This document shows, in pieces, positions 8,777-17,357 of a stretch of DNA of 64,000 nt. The notes under the pieces are model-generated. The model was not told where the DNA came from. It was given only the letters and a program-made list of their open reading frames with translations, and did not search any database. The translations under genes were made by a program, and so were the position numbers. Position 1 is the first letter of the stretch. Every line of letters begins with the position of its first letter. This DNA is from Halosimplex rubrum (GTDB lineage: Archaea > Halobacteriota > Halobacteria > Halobacteriales > Haloarculaceae). The DNA lies in contig NZ_CP058910.1 in assembly GCF_013415885.1 (NCBI RefSeq), positions 620,001-684,000 of the forward strand, in the 5' to 3' direction.

Positions 8777-10081
8777 CTACGCGTCGCCCTCGGCCCGAGC
8801 GATCAGGTCGCGGGCGTGCTCGCTCGCCCGCTCGCGCACGGCGGCCTCGTCGAGGGGCAGCACCCCGCGGTCGCGCATCAGGACCTCGCCGTCGCAGACG
8901 GTGTGGCGCACGTCGCTGCCGCGGACGGCGTAGGCGAGGTGGCTCACCGGGTCGTGGGCGGGCGTCAGGTGCGCCGCTTCGAGGTCGACCACGGCGAGGT
9001 CGGCGTTGGCGCCCGCTTCGACGCGGCCGCCGTCGAGGTCGAGCAGGTCGGCGCTCCCCCGCGTGACCATCTCGACGACAGCCTCGGCGGGGACGGCGCC
9101 CGCGTCGTCGGCCACGAGCTTGCCGATCATCGCCGCGTCGCGCACCTCGTCGAAGGCGTCCAGGTCGTTGTTCGAGGCCGCGCCGTCGGTCCCGATACCG
9201 ACGGTGACGCCGGCGTCTCGGAGGCGCTGGACGGGCGCCATCCCGCTGGCGAGCTTCATGTTCGACGCCGGGCAGTGGGCGACGCCGGTCCCGGTGTCGG
9301 CCAGCAGGTCGATCTCCGCCTCGTCGACGTGGACGCCGTGGGCGACGTAGGTGTCCTCCCCGAGCAGGTCGAGGTCGTCGGCGTACTCCAGCGGGCGGGC
9401 GCCGTGTTCGTCGACGATGGGGTCGACCTCGTTCTCGGTCTCGTTGGCGTGAAAGTGGATCGGCAGGCCTGCCTCGCGGGCCTTCGGGACGAACTCCCGG
9501 AGATACGCCTCGCCGACGGTGGTCAGCGAGTGGGGCTGGAACGTCGTCGAGACCCGACCGTCGGCGGCGCCGTCCAGCTGCTTCGCCACGTCGATGCTCT
9601 GCTGGAGATCCGCGCGTGCGGCCTCGTCGTCCTTGCCGACCGTGACGGCCGTGTGGCCGAGGACGGCCCGCACACCGGCACGGTCGACCGCGTCGGCGAT
9701 CCGGTCGACGTGGAAGTACATGTCCGAGAACGCGGTGGTTCCCGACCTGATCATCTCCACGATACCGAGTTCCGCTCCCGCCTCGATGTCGTCGGCGGTG
9801 AGTTCCGCCTCGACCGGCCAGATGTCCTCCTGCAGCCACGCGTCGAGCGGTTTGTCGTCGGCGTACCCGCGCAGCAGCGTCATCGCGACGTGCGTGTGGG
9901 CGTTGCCCAGCCCGGGGATCACCAGCCCGTCGCTCGCGTCGAGGGTCTCGGCGGCGTCGACGGTGCCGGGGTCGACCACGTCGGCGATGTCGCCCGACTC
10001 CCGGTCGACCAGCACGTCCGCCCGCTCGACGGTGAGATCGGGTCGCAGTACCTGTCCGCCCGCGACGAGGAGGTCGCTCAT
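8777..10081 (-). CDS. Amidohydrolase, S-adenosylhomocysteine / methylthioadenosine deaminase type
   Basis: 434 residues, the normal length of the MtaD/DadD group of the amidohydrolase superfamily. Metal ligands are visible: HTH in GLGNAHTHVAMTLLRG (about residue 65), HFHANET (about 215), the His of AHGVH and the Asp of GTDGAASNNDLD (about 305). Family members deaminate S-adenosylhomocysteine, 5'-methylthioadenosine, 5'-deoxyadenosine or related nucleosides to inosine forms, recycling the by-products of SAM use. Which substrate dominates cannot be read from sequence. It stands alone, followed at a distance by the M48-like gene on the same strand. Confidence 0.85.
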   Translation of the reverse strand: MSDLLVAGGQVLRPDLTVERADVLVDRESGDIADVVDPGTVDAAETLDASDGLVIPGLGNAHTHVAMTLLRGYADDKPLDAWLQEDIWPVEAELTADDIEAGAELGIVEMIRSGTTAFSDMYFHVDRIADAVDRAGVRAVLGHTAVTVGKDDEAARADLQQSIDVAKQLDGAADGRVSTTFQPHSLTTVGEAYLREFVPKAREAGLPIHFHANETENEVDPIVDEHGARPLEYADDLDLLGEDTYVAHGVHVDEAEIDLLADTGTGVAHCPASNMKLASGMAPVQRLRDAGVTVGIGTDGAASNNDLDAFDEVRDAAMIGKLVADDAGAVPAEAVVEMVTRGSADLLDLDGGRVEAGANADLAVVDLEAAHLTPAHDPVSHLAYAVRGSDVRHTVCDGEVLMRDRGVLPLDEAAVRERASEHARDLIARAEGDA

Positions 10082-10144
10082 GGCGGCGAGTTCGGCCGGG
10101 GGGTGCCTGAATGTGCCCCTTCGCGACCGCGTCGGATCGCGGGG

Positions 10145-11341
10145 TCACTCCCGGGCCGCGCGGTCCCGGATCCGGTCGATCCGCTGGGTCAGCGACGGCT
10201 CCATCCGCCGGAGCGAGGCGAGGCGGCCCCACTCCATCGGCGCGTCGTTCAACTCGGCGTAGCGCTCGATGGCGGCCTCGACGGCCTCGCGACTCGTTCG
10301 CTCGACGGCCGCGATGTCGGCCCGATAGACCAGCCACTGCCCCGCCCACAGCCCGAGGAGCCCGGCCGACAGCGCGACCAGTGCGACCGCCCCGTCGGCG
10401 ACGCCCGGCACGGAGAGGACGCCGAGGAGCGGCCCCAGCGTGAACAGCACCGTCCCGACGGCCAGGGCTAACCGCGCTTCGAGGTGGTTCCTGTCCGTCC
10501 GTGCGGCCTGGAGGGCGAGGGACGCCCGAAGCGTCTCGTCGTCGAGCTCGTCGAGCAGGTAGTCGGTGACGAACAGCTGTCGACGGCGGGGCGGGCCGCG
10601 CACGAGCGCGAACGCCTGTTTCGCGTCGGTCGCTTCGAGGACGCGGACGCCGTAGGGGTCCAGCCCCGCCTCCTGGCACAGCCGAGCGAGCCGTTCGCGC
10701 TCGGCGTCGGTCGGCGACCGCGTCGAGCGGGTCAGCCGGACCAGCCACGGCGCGGTGACCCAGACGGCGAGGAGCAACAGGAAGAGGACGGCGACGAACG
10801 GGAGCGCGGTCGTCGAAGTCGTCGTCAGTGCGTTCTGTACGACGACGAGCACGGTGAAGTACAGTGCCGCACCGAGACCGAACCGGCCGAGGCGGAACGC
10901 GGCCGACACCGGCGACACGTCCGTCCCGCGGAGCGACTGGGCCGCGGGGAACGCACCGAAGTACGCGCCGATGGCGGCCGCGAACGGCGTCGAGACGCCG
11001 AGAAACAGCGTGGCAGCGCTCGCGAGTTCCGTGTCGATTCCGACCAGCGGTGCGGCCGCCGCGTCGACGACGCCGAACCAGCCGGCGTCCAGCAGCGCGA
11101 GGACCGTCCCCGCGTAGACGACCACCAGCACCGCGCGGACCGCGCGGCGAAGCCGAGCGAGCGCGGCCACGCGGTCGTCGGCGCCGCGAACCCGCAGACC
11201 GTACAGGTACAGGACGAGCGCGCCGATGGCCGCACCCGCGGCGAGCGCGCCCAGCGAGTCGCGGACCGCACCGCTGTCGACGCCCGACTGGAGGGCGACA
11301 CCGGCGTCGATCCCAGACTGGAGGAGATGGAGGGCGAGCAC
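10145..11341 (-). CDS. M48-like multi-helix membrane protein with degraded zinc motif
   Basis: 398 residues from a GTG. Five or six N-terminal helices (to about residue 215) precede a cytoplasmic segment with the strand-helix order of M48 peptidases, and another helix pair near 310-345. Where M48 enzymes have LxxxLAHExxH, this protein reads LRASLALQAARTDRNH, so both zinc-binding His and the catalytic Glu are replaced (LQAAR). It is therefore probably not an active zinc protease; a structural or regulatory role is an inference. Upstream on the same strand is a frameshifted small membrane gene. Confidence 0.62.
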   Translation of the reverse strand: MLALHLLQSGIDAGVALQSGVDSGAVRDSLGALAAGAAIGALVLYLYGLRVRGADDRVAALARLRRAVRAVLVVVYAGTVLALLDAGWFGVVDAAAAPLVGIDTELASAATLFLGVSTPFAAAIGAYFGAFPAAQSLRGTDVSPVSAAFRLGRFGLGAALYFTVLVVVQNALTTTSTTALPFVAVLFLLLLAVWVTAPWLVRLTRSTRSPTDAERERLARLCQEAGLDPYGVRVLEATDAKQAFALVRGPPRRRQLFVTDYLLDELDDETLRASLALQAARTDRNHLEARLALAVGTVLFTLGPLLGVLSVPGVADGAVALVALSAGLLGLWAGQWLVYRADIAAVERTSREAVEAAIERYAELNDAPMEWGRLASLRRMEPSLTQRIDRIRDRAARE

Positions 11342-11393
11342 GTCCGCCGATCCGACCGGCCGGTCGAAAACGTTTGCGTGTCGTCACGTTCGA

Positions 11394-11676
11394 TCAGACC
11401 GCGCGGCTGTTCCCCGGCGGACGCCGTCGGCGATCACCTTGTACAGTAGCCCCATCGATCCGGCGTACAGCGTCAGACCGCCCGCGAGCGACAGCGCCGC
11501 ACCGAGGAGGAATCGCCCCAGTCCATACCCCCTCCGTAGAGGCCGTACGTCCGGGCCGTCATCGCCATGTTTGTCCCGACGACGGTCAACACGGCGGCGA
11601 CGGTCAGGAGGATCCCGAACACCGCCACCATTCGAAGCCCGTACGCGAGTCCGTCGGTCACGCTGACTGTCGTCAT
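11394..11676 (-). pseudogene. Small membrane protein gene with a -1 frameshift
   Basis: From the ATG at 11676 a clean membrane protein begins (MTTVSVTDGLAYGLRMVAVF, helix 1 about residues 10-40). After the TYGLYGGG segment the frame falls into serine/arginine noise, but the next frame continues with an equally clean helix (GRFLLGAALSLAGGLTLYAG) and stops at 11394. Adding one base to the run of five C at 11528-11532 (G on the coding strand) restores a single two- or three-helix protein of about 94 residues. This is either a real inactivating slip or a sequencing error in a homopolymer. Confidence 0.6.
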
Positions 11677-11787
11677 GGAAGCCGGTGGTCGCGCTCTCGG
11701 GGATAAACCTACGGGCGGTAACCGTCTCGGGGACCCACGTCGCCCGGAGAGGGAAAGACAGTTGCCCGCGGCCCGCGCAGTAGGCGT

Positions 11788-12636
11788 ATGCGCATCGCCG
11801 TCCCCAACAAGGGTCGCCTACACGACCCGGCGATCGATCTGCTGGACCGGGCCGGCCTCCACGTCGTCGACGGGGCCGACCGGAAGCTCTACGCTCAGAC
11901 CGTCGACCCCGACGTGACCGTCCTCTACGCCCGCGCCGCCGACATCCCCGAGTACGTCGCCGACGGCGCCGCCGACGTGGGGATCACGGGGCTGGACCAG
12001 GCTCGGGAGTCGGACACCGACGAACTCGTCGACCTGCTCGACCTGGAGTTCGGCTCGTGCCGACTCGTCCTCGCGGCGCCCGAGGACGGCGACATCGAGG
12101 CCGTCGCGGATCTGGACGGCGGCACCGTCGCCACGGAGTTCCCGAACGTGACCCGCGAGTTCTTCGCCGAACGCGATATCGAGGTGGACATCGCCGAGGT
12201 GTCGGGTGCCACGGAGCTCACACCGCACGTCGACATCGCCGACGCCATCGTCGACATCACCTCGACGGGTACCACCCTGCGGATGAACCGCCTGGCGGAG
12301 ATCGCCGACGTGCTGGAGTCGTCCGTCCGCCTGTTCGCCCGCGACGACGTGGCCGACGACGAGAAGGTCCAGCAGATCCGCATGGCGCTCGAATCCGTGC
12401 TCTCCGCCGAGGGCAAGCGCTACCTGATGATGAACGTCCCCGAGGACCGACTGGAGGAGGTGAAGGACGTGCTGCCGGGGATGGGCGGGCCGACGGTGAT
12501 GGACATCGCCGGGAAGGAGGACGTGGCCGTCCACGCCGTCGTCGACGAGCGAGCCGTCTTCGAGACCATCAACGCGCTCAAAGAGGTGGGGGCGAGCGAC
12601 GTGCTCGTCACCGAGATCGAGCGGCTGGTGGAGTAG
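11788..12636 (+). CDS. hisG: ATP phosphoribosyltransferase, long form
   Basis: 282 residues. First step of histidine synthesis: joins ATP and PRPP to give phosphoribosyl-ATP. The start [11 protein letters not shown] is the family hallmark; the PRPP loop [12 protein letters not shown] lies near residues 152-163. The C-terminal 75 residues (from about 205) form the ACT-like regulatory domain with [20 protein letters not shown], so this is the long form, active without HisZ and expected to be inhibited by histidine. No other his genes are next to it, as is normal in haloarchaea where the pathway is scattered. Confidence 0.95.
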   Translation: MRIAVPNKGRLHDPAIDLLDRAGLHVVDGADRKLYAQTVDPDVTVLYARAADIPEYVADGAADVGITGLDQARESDTDELVDLLDLEFGSCRLVLAAPEDGDIEAVADLDGGTVATEFPNVTREFFAERDIEVDIAEVSGATELTPHVDIADAIVDITSTGTTLRMNRLAEIADVLESSVRLFARDDVADDEKVQQIRMALESVLSAEGKRYLMMNVPEDRLEEVKDVLPGMGGPTVMDIAGKEDVAVHAVVDERAVFETINALKEVGASDVLVTEIERLVE

Positions 12637-12656
12637 TCAATCGGCGGCGGGCGTCC

Positions 12657-13088
12657 TCAGAAGAAGCCGAAGATGTTGTTCAGCGCGAAGCCCAGCACGG
12701 CCGCGAAGGCGAGGTGCAGCGCCGTGAGCACCGCGGCGGGTCGCCAGGAGATCCGGTAGGAGACGCTGATAGCGATGGCGTCGGCAGCCAGGGTGGCCAG
12801 CAGGACGATGACGATCCCGAGGCCCGGGGAGACGAACCCGATGCTCTCGACGCCGTAGCGGCCCAGCAGGATGGAGACCAGCGCCGGGACCGGGCCGACG
12901 TAGGCGGCCCGCTGGCTGGGCACGTCGCCGATGAAGAAGGTCGCGGCGAGGTGCAGCGTCACGGCGTAGAAGACCGCGGTGAGCAGGAAGGTGACGACCA
13001 GCGCGAAGATACCGCCGCCGGTCGCGTCGGTCTGGAGCGGCGCGAGCGCGGTCGGCGTCTCGACCGAGAGCGGCGCTACGAGGTCCAT
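12657..13088 (-). CDS. Four-helix membrane protein, function unknown
   Basis: 143 residues: a polar 25-residue N-terminus followed by four hydrophobic helices (about 28-50, 62-78, 84-108, 115-140), ending FALNNIFGFF. Convergent with hisG, 20 bases between stop codons. No family name I can assign with certainty; similar short four-helix proteins are frequent in haloarchaea. No charged catalytic pattern is visible in the helices. Confidence 0.65.
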   Translation of the reverse strand: MDLVAPLSVETPTALAPLQTDATGGGIFALVVTFLLTAVFYAVTLHLAATFFIGDVPSQRAAYVGPVPALVSILLGRYGVESIGFVSPGLGIVIVLLATLAADAIAISVSYRISWRPAAVLTALHLAFAAVLGFALNNIFGFF

Positions 13089-13201
13089 GGCGGCGATAGG
13101 CAGGGCGGCGGTTTGTAGCCTGCTATCGCGGACGGCCGGGCGTCGCGAGCACAGGTGGTTCGGGCGCGGGACGTGTGGGGCCGAGCGCCGCAGTGTCGCG
13201 A

Positions 13202-13762
13202 CTACTCCAGCAGACCGAGGTCTTCCAGCCGGGAGACGATCTTGTCGACCGCTTCCTCGGCGTCCTCGGGCTGTTTGCCGCCGGTGATGACGAGCTTCCC
13301 GGAGCCAAAGAGCAGCGCGACCACGTCGGGGTCGTCCAGCCGGTAGACCAGCCCGGGGAACTGCTCGGGCTCGTACTCGATGTTCTCCAGGCCGAGACCG
13401 ATGGCGATCGCGTTGAGGTTCAGATTGCGGCCCAGGTCCGCGCTGGTGACGATGTTCTGGACGACGATCTCCGGGTCGTCGTCGACCTGGATGTTCAGGT
13501 CGCGCAGCTTGTCGAAGACGATGCGCAGGCTCTCGTGGACGTCGTCGGTGCTCTTGGCACCGGTGCAGACGATCTTGCCCGAGCGGAAGATCAGCGCCGC
13601 CGATTTGGGCTCCTGCGTGCGGTAGACGAGGCCGGGGAACTGCTCGGGGTCGTAGTCCGCCCCTTCCAGGTCCATCGCCACGCTCTGCAGGTCGAGCTCC
13701 TGCCCGATTCCAGTCGAGGCGACGACGTTTTCGATATTGATTGTCTCCTTGGGGTCAACCAT
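13202..13762 (-). CDS. tbp: TATA-box binding protein
   Basis: 186 residues in two direct repeats of about 90, each with the TBP core: QFPGLVYRTQEPKSA and QFPGLVYRLDDPDVV, followed by FRSGKIVCTGAK and FGSGKLVITGGK. It binds the TATA box and recruits TFB and RNA polymerase. The C-terminus is acidic as in other archaeal TBPs. Haloarchaea often have several tbp genes; whether this is the main one cannot be told here, but both half-repeats are undamaged. Its own promoter shows a good TATA box about 28 bases before the start codon. Confidence 0.97.
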   Translation of the reverse strand: MVDPKETINIENVVASTGIGQELDLQSVAMDLEGADYDPEQFPGLVYRTQEPKSAALIFRSGKIVCTGAKSTDDVHESLRIVFDKLRDLNIQVDDDPEIVVQNIVTSADLGRNLNLNAIAIGLGLENIEYEPEQFPGLVYRLDDPDVVALLFGSGKLVITGGKQPEDAEEAVDKIVSRLEDLGLLE

Positions 13763-13789
13763 GTCTCGACTTAAACGTTGTATTTAAGG

Positions 13790-13797
13790 CTTATAAA
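13790..13797 (-). promoter_or_regulatory. TATA box of the tbp gene
   Basis: On the minus strand TTTATAAG lies 28-35 bases before the tbp start, preceded by a purine-rich stretch (GAAAG) that suits a TFB recognition element. The spacing implies a transcript with almost no leader. A second AT-rich block (CTTAAATAC) lies between box and start. Confidence 0.6.
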
Positions 13798-14004
13798 CTT
13801 TCATACGGGACGTTGATACGTCACGAACGCGGACGGGTCACCTCGCTTAGGTTCTCGGCCCGGACGACGCCTAAAAACGCCTTTTAGTGGGGGTGAGGAG
13901 CGGTTTTATCAGGGGTCGGGGTCCGGCGAGCGGACGGTCGGGGTGGGGAACGGTCGCCGGCGAGCACCGGTGGGTTCTTGGCCGGCGGCGGGCGACTGTC
14001 GGGC

Positions 14005-15051
14005 GTGTACGTCCTCGAACTGGGCGGGCAAGACGACGATTTCGCGGCCTGTGAGGCGGCCAGCGCCGCCGCAGGGGTCGAGGTCGTCGGTGCCGGGCTG
14101 GCGACCGCGCGCGCGGTGACCGACCGCGTCCGCGACCTGGCGTTCGTCCACCGCGCGAGCGAGGTGGTCGGCCACTGCGACCCCGACGTGGCGAGCGCGC
14201 GGGCGCTGCTGGACGCCTCGACGGTCGACCGGGAGGGGAGCGTCGCCGTCCGCGCCGTCGACGTGCGCGCCACGACCGGCGTCGACACCCAGCGCGTCGA
14301 GCGCGAGCTGGGTCAGGTGCTCGTCGACCGCGGGTTCGCCGTCGACCTCGACGACCCCGACCACGAGCTGCGCGCGCTGTTCGCCGGGCCGCCGGGCGCC
14401 GAGAGCACGGCGGCGAACGGCGAGTCGGCGGACGCGGCCGACGGCTCCGACGCCGACGGCACGGGCGTCTGCGTCCTCGGCTGGCTCGAAGCCGAGAGCG
14501 AGCGCGGCTTCGGCGACCGCCGACCCACCGACCGCCCGTTCTTCCAGCCCGGGAGCATGGACCCGATGCTCGCCCGCGCGCTGGTGAACGTCGCCGGCGC
14601 GCGAGAGGGAACAACCGTCGTCGACCCGATGTGTGGCACCGGCGGCGTCCTTCTGGAGGCGGGACTCGTCGGCGCCCGCGCCGTCGGGAGCGACGCCCAG
14701 GCGAAGATGGCCCGGGGCACGCGGGCGAACCTGCGCGACGCGCTCGGCGCCGACGGCGATTTTGCGGTCTGTCGCGGCGACGTGACGCGGCTGCCGTTCG
14801 CCGACGGCGTCGCCGACGCCGCCGTCTTCGACGTGCCCTACGGCCGCCAGTCGAAGATCGAGGGCGACTCGCTGGCGGACCTCGTGGGGGACGCCCTGGC
14901 GGAAGCGCGTCGCCTGGCCGGCCGCGCGGTGGTCGTCGCCGACCGCTCGTGGGAAGCGCAAGCCGTCGACACTGGGTGGCGCGTCGAGGAACACTTCGAA
15001 CGGCGCGTTCACCGGTCGCTGGTGCGGCATATTCTGGTGCTGACGGAGTAA
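14005..15051 (+). CDS. tRNA (guanine-N2) methyltransferase, Trm11/TrmG10 type
   Basis: About 348 residues. Family members methylate G10 of tRNA using SAM. The N-terminal half is the THUMP-type RNA-binding region; the C-terminal half is a Rossmann methyltransferase with motif I VDPMCGTGGVLLEAG (about residues 210-224) and the amino-methylating motif DVPYGR (about 275-280), where DPPY is the more usual form. A low-complexity acidic insert lies near residues 130-155. I prefer the GTG at 14005 (giving VYVLELGG, as in homologues) to the TTG at 13978. It is transcribed away from tbp. Confidence 0.88.
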   Translation: MYVLELGGQDDDFAACEAASAAAGVEVVGAGLATARAVTDRVRDLAFVHRASEVVGHCDPDVASARALLDASTVDREGSVAVRAVDVRATTGVDTQRVERELGQVLVDRGFAVDLDDPDHELRALFAGPPGAESTAANGESADAADGSDADGTGVCVLGWLEAESERGFGDRRPTDRPFFQPGSMDPMLARALVNVAGAREGTTVVDPMCGTGGVLLEAGLVGARAVGSDAQAKMARGTRANLRDALGADGDFAVCRGDVTRLPFADGVADAAVFDVPYGRQSKIEGDSLADLVGDALAEARRLAGRAVVVADRSWEAQAVDTGWRVEEHFERRVHRSLVRHILVLTE

Positions 15052-15079
15052 GCCGACTGCGAATGGCCTCCGGGGTACA

Positions 15080-15095
15080 CGTTTAATACTAAACG
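15080..15095 (+). promoter_or_regulatory. Palindrome over the TATA box of the MNT-HEPN pair
   Basis: CGTTTA-ATAC-TAAACG is a perfect inverted repeat with 6-base arms. Its AT-rich centre (TTTAATAC, 15082-15089) sits 22-30 bases before the ATG at 15112, the position of a TATA box for a leaderless transcript. A protein bound here would block TBP. The product of the first gene has an N-terminal winged helix, so self-repression is a natural guess. Confidence 0.55.
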
Positions 15096-15111
15096 AACTG
15101 TCTTAGCATTC

Positions 15112-15804
15112 ATGACCACTGAGACGGTTCATTCGGACGACCCTCCGGAGGGGGCATACGTTCGACTTCCCGTCCCGCTCGGAGATACGGACGCGTTTCG
15201 TCACGGAGCGACCGGAGATGTCCTTCACGTGCTCGTCGACAACCCCGAGCGGACGTTTACGAACCGCGGATTACATCGAGTGACGGGGCGGGGCTTGGGC
15301 GGTGTGAACGCGGCGGTCGATACTCTCGAAGCGCTCGGGGTGGTCGATGTCGACCGTTCGGGCCGAGCGAACGCCGTCCGGGCCGACCCCGAGATGCTCG
15401 TCACGCCCGACGATCCCGTGACGGTCGTCCCGCAGTCGGAGTTCCACGCACCGATCAGAGCGGTTCTCTCGCGACTCGACGCGCGGATCGGGGAACCGAT
15501 CGGCGTCGTTCTCTTCGGAAGTGTCGCACGGGGCGACGCCGACCGAACGAGCGACATCGACCTGTTCGTCGTGGTCGAGGACGGACGGATGGACGCTCAA
15601 CGAGCCGCACACGACATCGAACGGGCGATGGCCGACGAGCGGATCGACGGCGAACGGTACGAACCACACATCGTCGTCGAGACTCGCGAGTCGGCACCAG
15701 GCCACGACCGGATCGACGATGTTCTCACCGAAGGGGTGACGCTCCGAGAGACGCCAGCGCTGGACGCGGTGAAGCGGGAGGTGTTCGACAGTGGGACTGA
15801 CTGA
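15112..15804 (+). CDS. Winged-helix protein with MNT nucleotidyltransferase domain (probable antitoxin)
   Basis: 230 residues. The first 90 look like a winged helix (a DVLHVLVDNPERTF helix, then a GGVNAAVDTLEALGVVDV recognition region). From about residue 125 comes a minimal nucleotidyltransferase domain with the signature LFGSVARGDADRTSDIDLF: the GS, the following R and the two Asp of DID are all present. In MNT-HEPN toxin-antitoxin pairs the MNT protein neutralises the HEPN toxin, in studied cases by adding AMP units. The gene overlaps the next by 14 bases. The extra N-terminal winged helix suggests that it also controls its own promoter. Confidence 0.78.
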   Translation: MTTETVHSDDPPEGAYVRLPVPLGDTDAFRHGATGDVLHVLVDNPERTFTNRGLHRVTGRGLGGVNAAVDTLEALGVVDVDRSGRANAVRADPEMLVTPDDPVTVVPQSEFHAPIRAVLSRLDARIGEPIGVVLFGSVARGDADRTSDIDLFVVVEDGRMDAQRAAHDIERAMADERIDGERYEPHIVVETRESAPGHDRIDDVLTEGVTLRETPALDAVKREVFDSGTD

Positions 15805-16306
15805 TGTCGTCGCCGCGCTCGAACGCGTCGAACAGTTGCTCGAAGACGACGAGACCGGACCGGTGCAGGATTCGCTGTCGTGGCAGCGGCCCGACGACGA
15901 CGCGGACATTCAACTGGGAAAGGCCTGCGCGATGCTGGGGACGTGTCGACAACTGCGGCAGGGCACCAACAACTACGTCAGTATCGTCGAGCTGTCGTTC
16001 AACGCGATCGAGCGGTCGCTTCAGTTCTACCTCGTCGAGATGACTGCGGCGGAGTCGGCGGATTATCGGAAACACGGGGAGGTGTTCGACGACATCGCGT
16101 CGCGAAACGTGTTCTCCGGCGAGGCCGTCGCCGACCGGATCGACGCCTTCCGTGCCGAGCACCGGTCGCGCTTCTACTACGACCTCGACAGGCCGGGTCG
16201 GGAGTTCGCCGGGGCGATGCACGACCTCGCAGAGGAAGTTCACCGATACGTTGTCGCGTTCGCCGATGCCCACTCGCGGTGCAACTGCGACCCCGGCGAC
16301 CGATGA
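15791..16306 (+). CDS. HEPN-like partner of the MNT protein (candidate toxin)
   Basis: 171 residues, all-helical, starting from a GTG inside the end of the MNT gene. Size, helix content and position fit a HEPN protein. The usual RNase motif R-x4-6-H is not clear: the equivalent place reads HRSRFYYDLDRPG, with Tyr where His is expected. So the protein may have lost RNase activity, use other residues, or belong to a HEPN-like haloarchaeal family without the toxin role. The C-terminus has a C-x-C pair (CNCDPGDR). Paired with the MNT gene by overlap; certain only as an operon, not as a toxin. Confidence 0.6.
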   Translation: MGLTDVVAALERVEQLLEDDETGPVQDSLSWQRPDDDADIQLGKACAMLGTCRQLRQGTNNYVSIVELSFNAIERSLQFYLVEMTAAESADYRKHGEVFDDIASRNVFSGEAVADRIDAFRAEHRSRFYYDLDRPGREFAGAMHDLAEEVHRYVVAFADAHSRCNCDPGDR

Positions 16307-16358
16307 CCGGACCCGAGTAGTCACCTTTTAGCGCTCCCGCACGGTGGTACGCCCAAAG

Positions 16359-17357
16359 ATGCAGCAGTACCTCGATCTCGTCCGGGAGGCCATCGCCGAC
16401 GGCACCTACAAGCCCAACCGGACGGGCGTGGACACCCTCTCGACGTTCGGCGCGCACTACGAGGTCGACCTCCAGGAGGGGTTCCCCCTCCTGACCACGA
16501 AGGATCTGTCGGGCTACCGCTGGAACTCCCTGATCCACGAGCTCCTCTGGTACTTCTCCGGCGAGGAGCACGTCCGCAACCTCCGCGAGGAGACGAAGAT
16601 CTGGGACGCCTGGGCCGACGAGGAGGGGCGTCTCGACACCGCGTACGGCCGCTTCTGGCGCCGCTATCCCATCCCCGAGGAAGGCCTGGAGGGCGAGTCC
16701 TGGCCCGACGACGCGGGCCGCTGGGTGAACGACGACGAGAACACCTTCGACCAGTTCCAGTACGTGCTGGACACGCTGCGGGAGAACCCCCGGTCGCGGC
16801 GCATCGTCGTCAACGCCTGGCACCCCGCCAACGCCGCCGTCAGCACCCTCCCGCCGTGTCACTACACCTTCGTCTTCAACGTCCAGGGCGACCGCCTGAA
16901 CCTCCACCTGACCCAGCGCTCGGGCGACATCGCGCTGGGCATCCCGTTCAACATCGCCGCCTACTCGCTGGTGACCCATATCGTCGCTCAGCGGACCGGC
17001 TTCGAGGTCGGGAGCTTCTCCCATTCGGTCGTCGACGCCCACGCCTACTGCGGCGAGGGGGCCCGCGGCGAGTGGTACGAGGCCAACCGCGAGGAGTTGC
17101 GCGAGCGGATGGCCGCCGTCGACGACCGCGCGGGCTACGCCGGCGTGCGCGACTGGATCCTGACGGACGCGCCCGCCGAACCCGGCGAGGAGAACGCCGA
17201 CCACGTCCCGAACCTGCTGGAGCAACTGACTCGCGAGCCCCGCGAACGGCCGACCATCGAGGTGGCCGACGAGCCGATCGACGACCTGACCTACGAGGAC
17301 ATCGCGGTGCGCGGCTACGACCCCGCGCCGGGGCTGGACTTCGCGGTCGCCGAGTGA
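16359..17357 (+). CDS. thyA: Thymidylate synthase
   Basis: 332 residues, longer than the bacterial form (about 264) through acidic inserts. It makes dTMP from dUMP using methylene-tetrahydrofolate. The catalytic Cys is C167 in LPPCHYTF; upstream RSRRIVVNAWHP gives the phosphate-binding arginines, and LTQRSGDIALGIPFNIA the dUMP site. The start is the ATG at 16359. The stop overlaps the start of dihydrofolate reductase by one base, so the two enzymes of the dTMP cycle are co-expressed; ThyA releases the dihydrofolate that the next enzyme reduces. Confidence 0.95.
   Translation: MQQYLDLVREAIADGTYKPNRTGVDTLSTFGAHYEVDLQEGFPLLTTKDLSGYRWNSLIHELLWYFSGEEHVRNLREETKIWDAWADEEGRLDTAYGRFWRRYPIPEEGLEGESWPDDAGRWVNDDENTFDQFQYVLDTLRENPRSRRIVVNAWHPANAAVSTLPPCHYTFVFNVQGDRLNLHLTQRSGDIALGIPFNIAAYSLVTHIVAQRTGFEVGSFSHSVVDAHAYCGEGARGEWYEANREELRERMAAVDDRAGYAGVRDWILTDAPAEPGEENADHVPNLLEQLTREPRERPTIEVADEPIDDLTYEDIAVRGYDPAPGLDFAVAE

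Noticed and set aside
10145-11341. Active M48 metalloprotease
   Set aside because: The zinc-binding HExxH is absent (LQAAR), so activity is not supported.
8487-11387. A 966-codon open frame on the minus strand
   Set aside because: It covers the amidohydrolase and M48-like genes in another frame of the same strand, is dominated by Arg, Pro and Gly, and has no domain. It is a shadow of GC-rich coding DNA.
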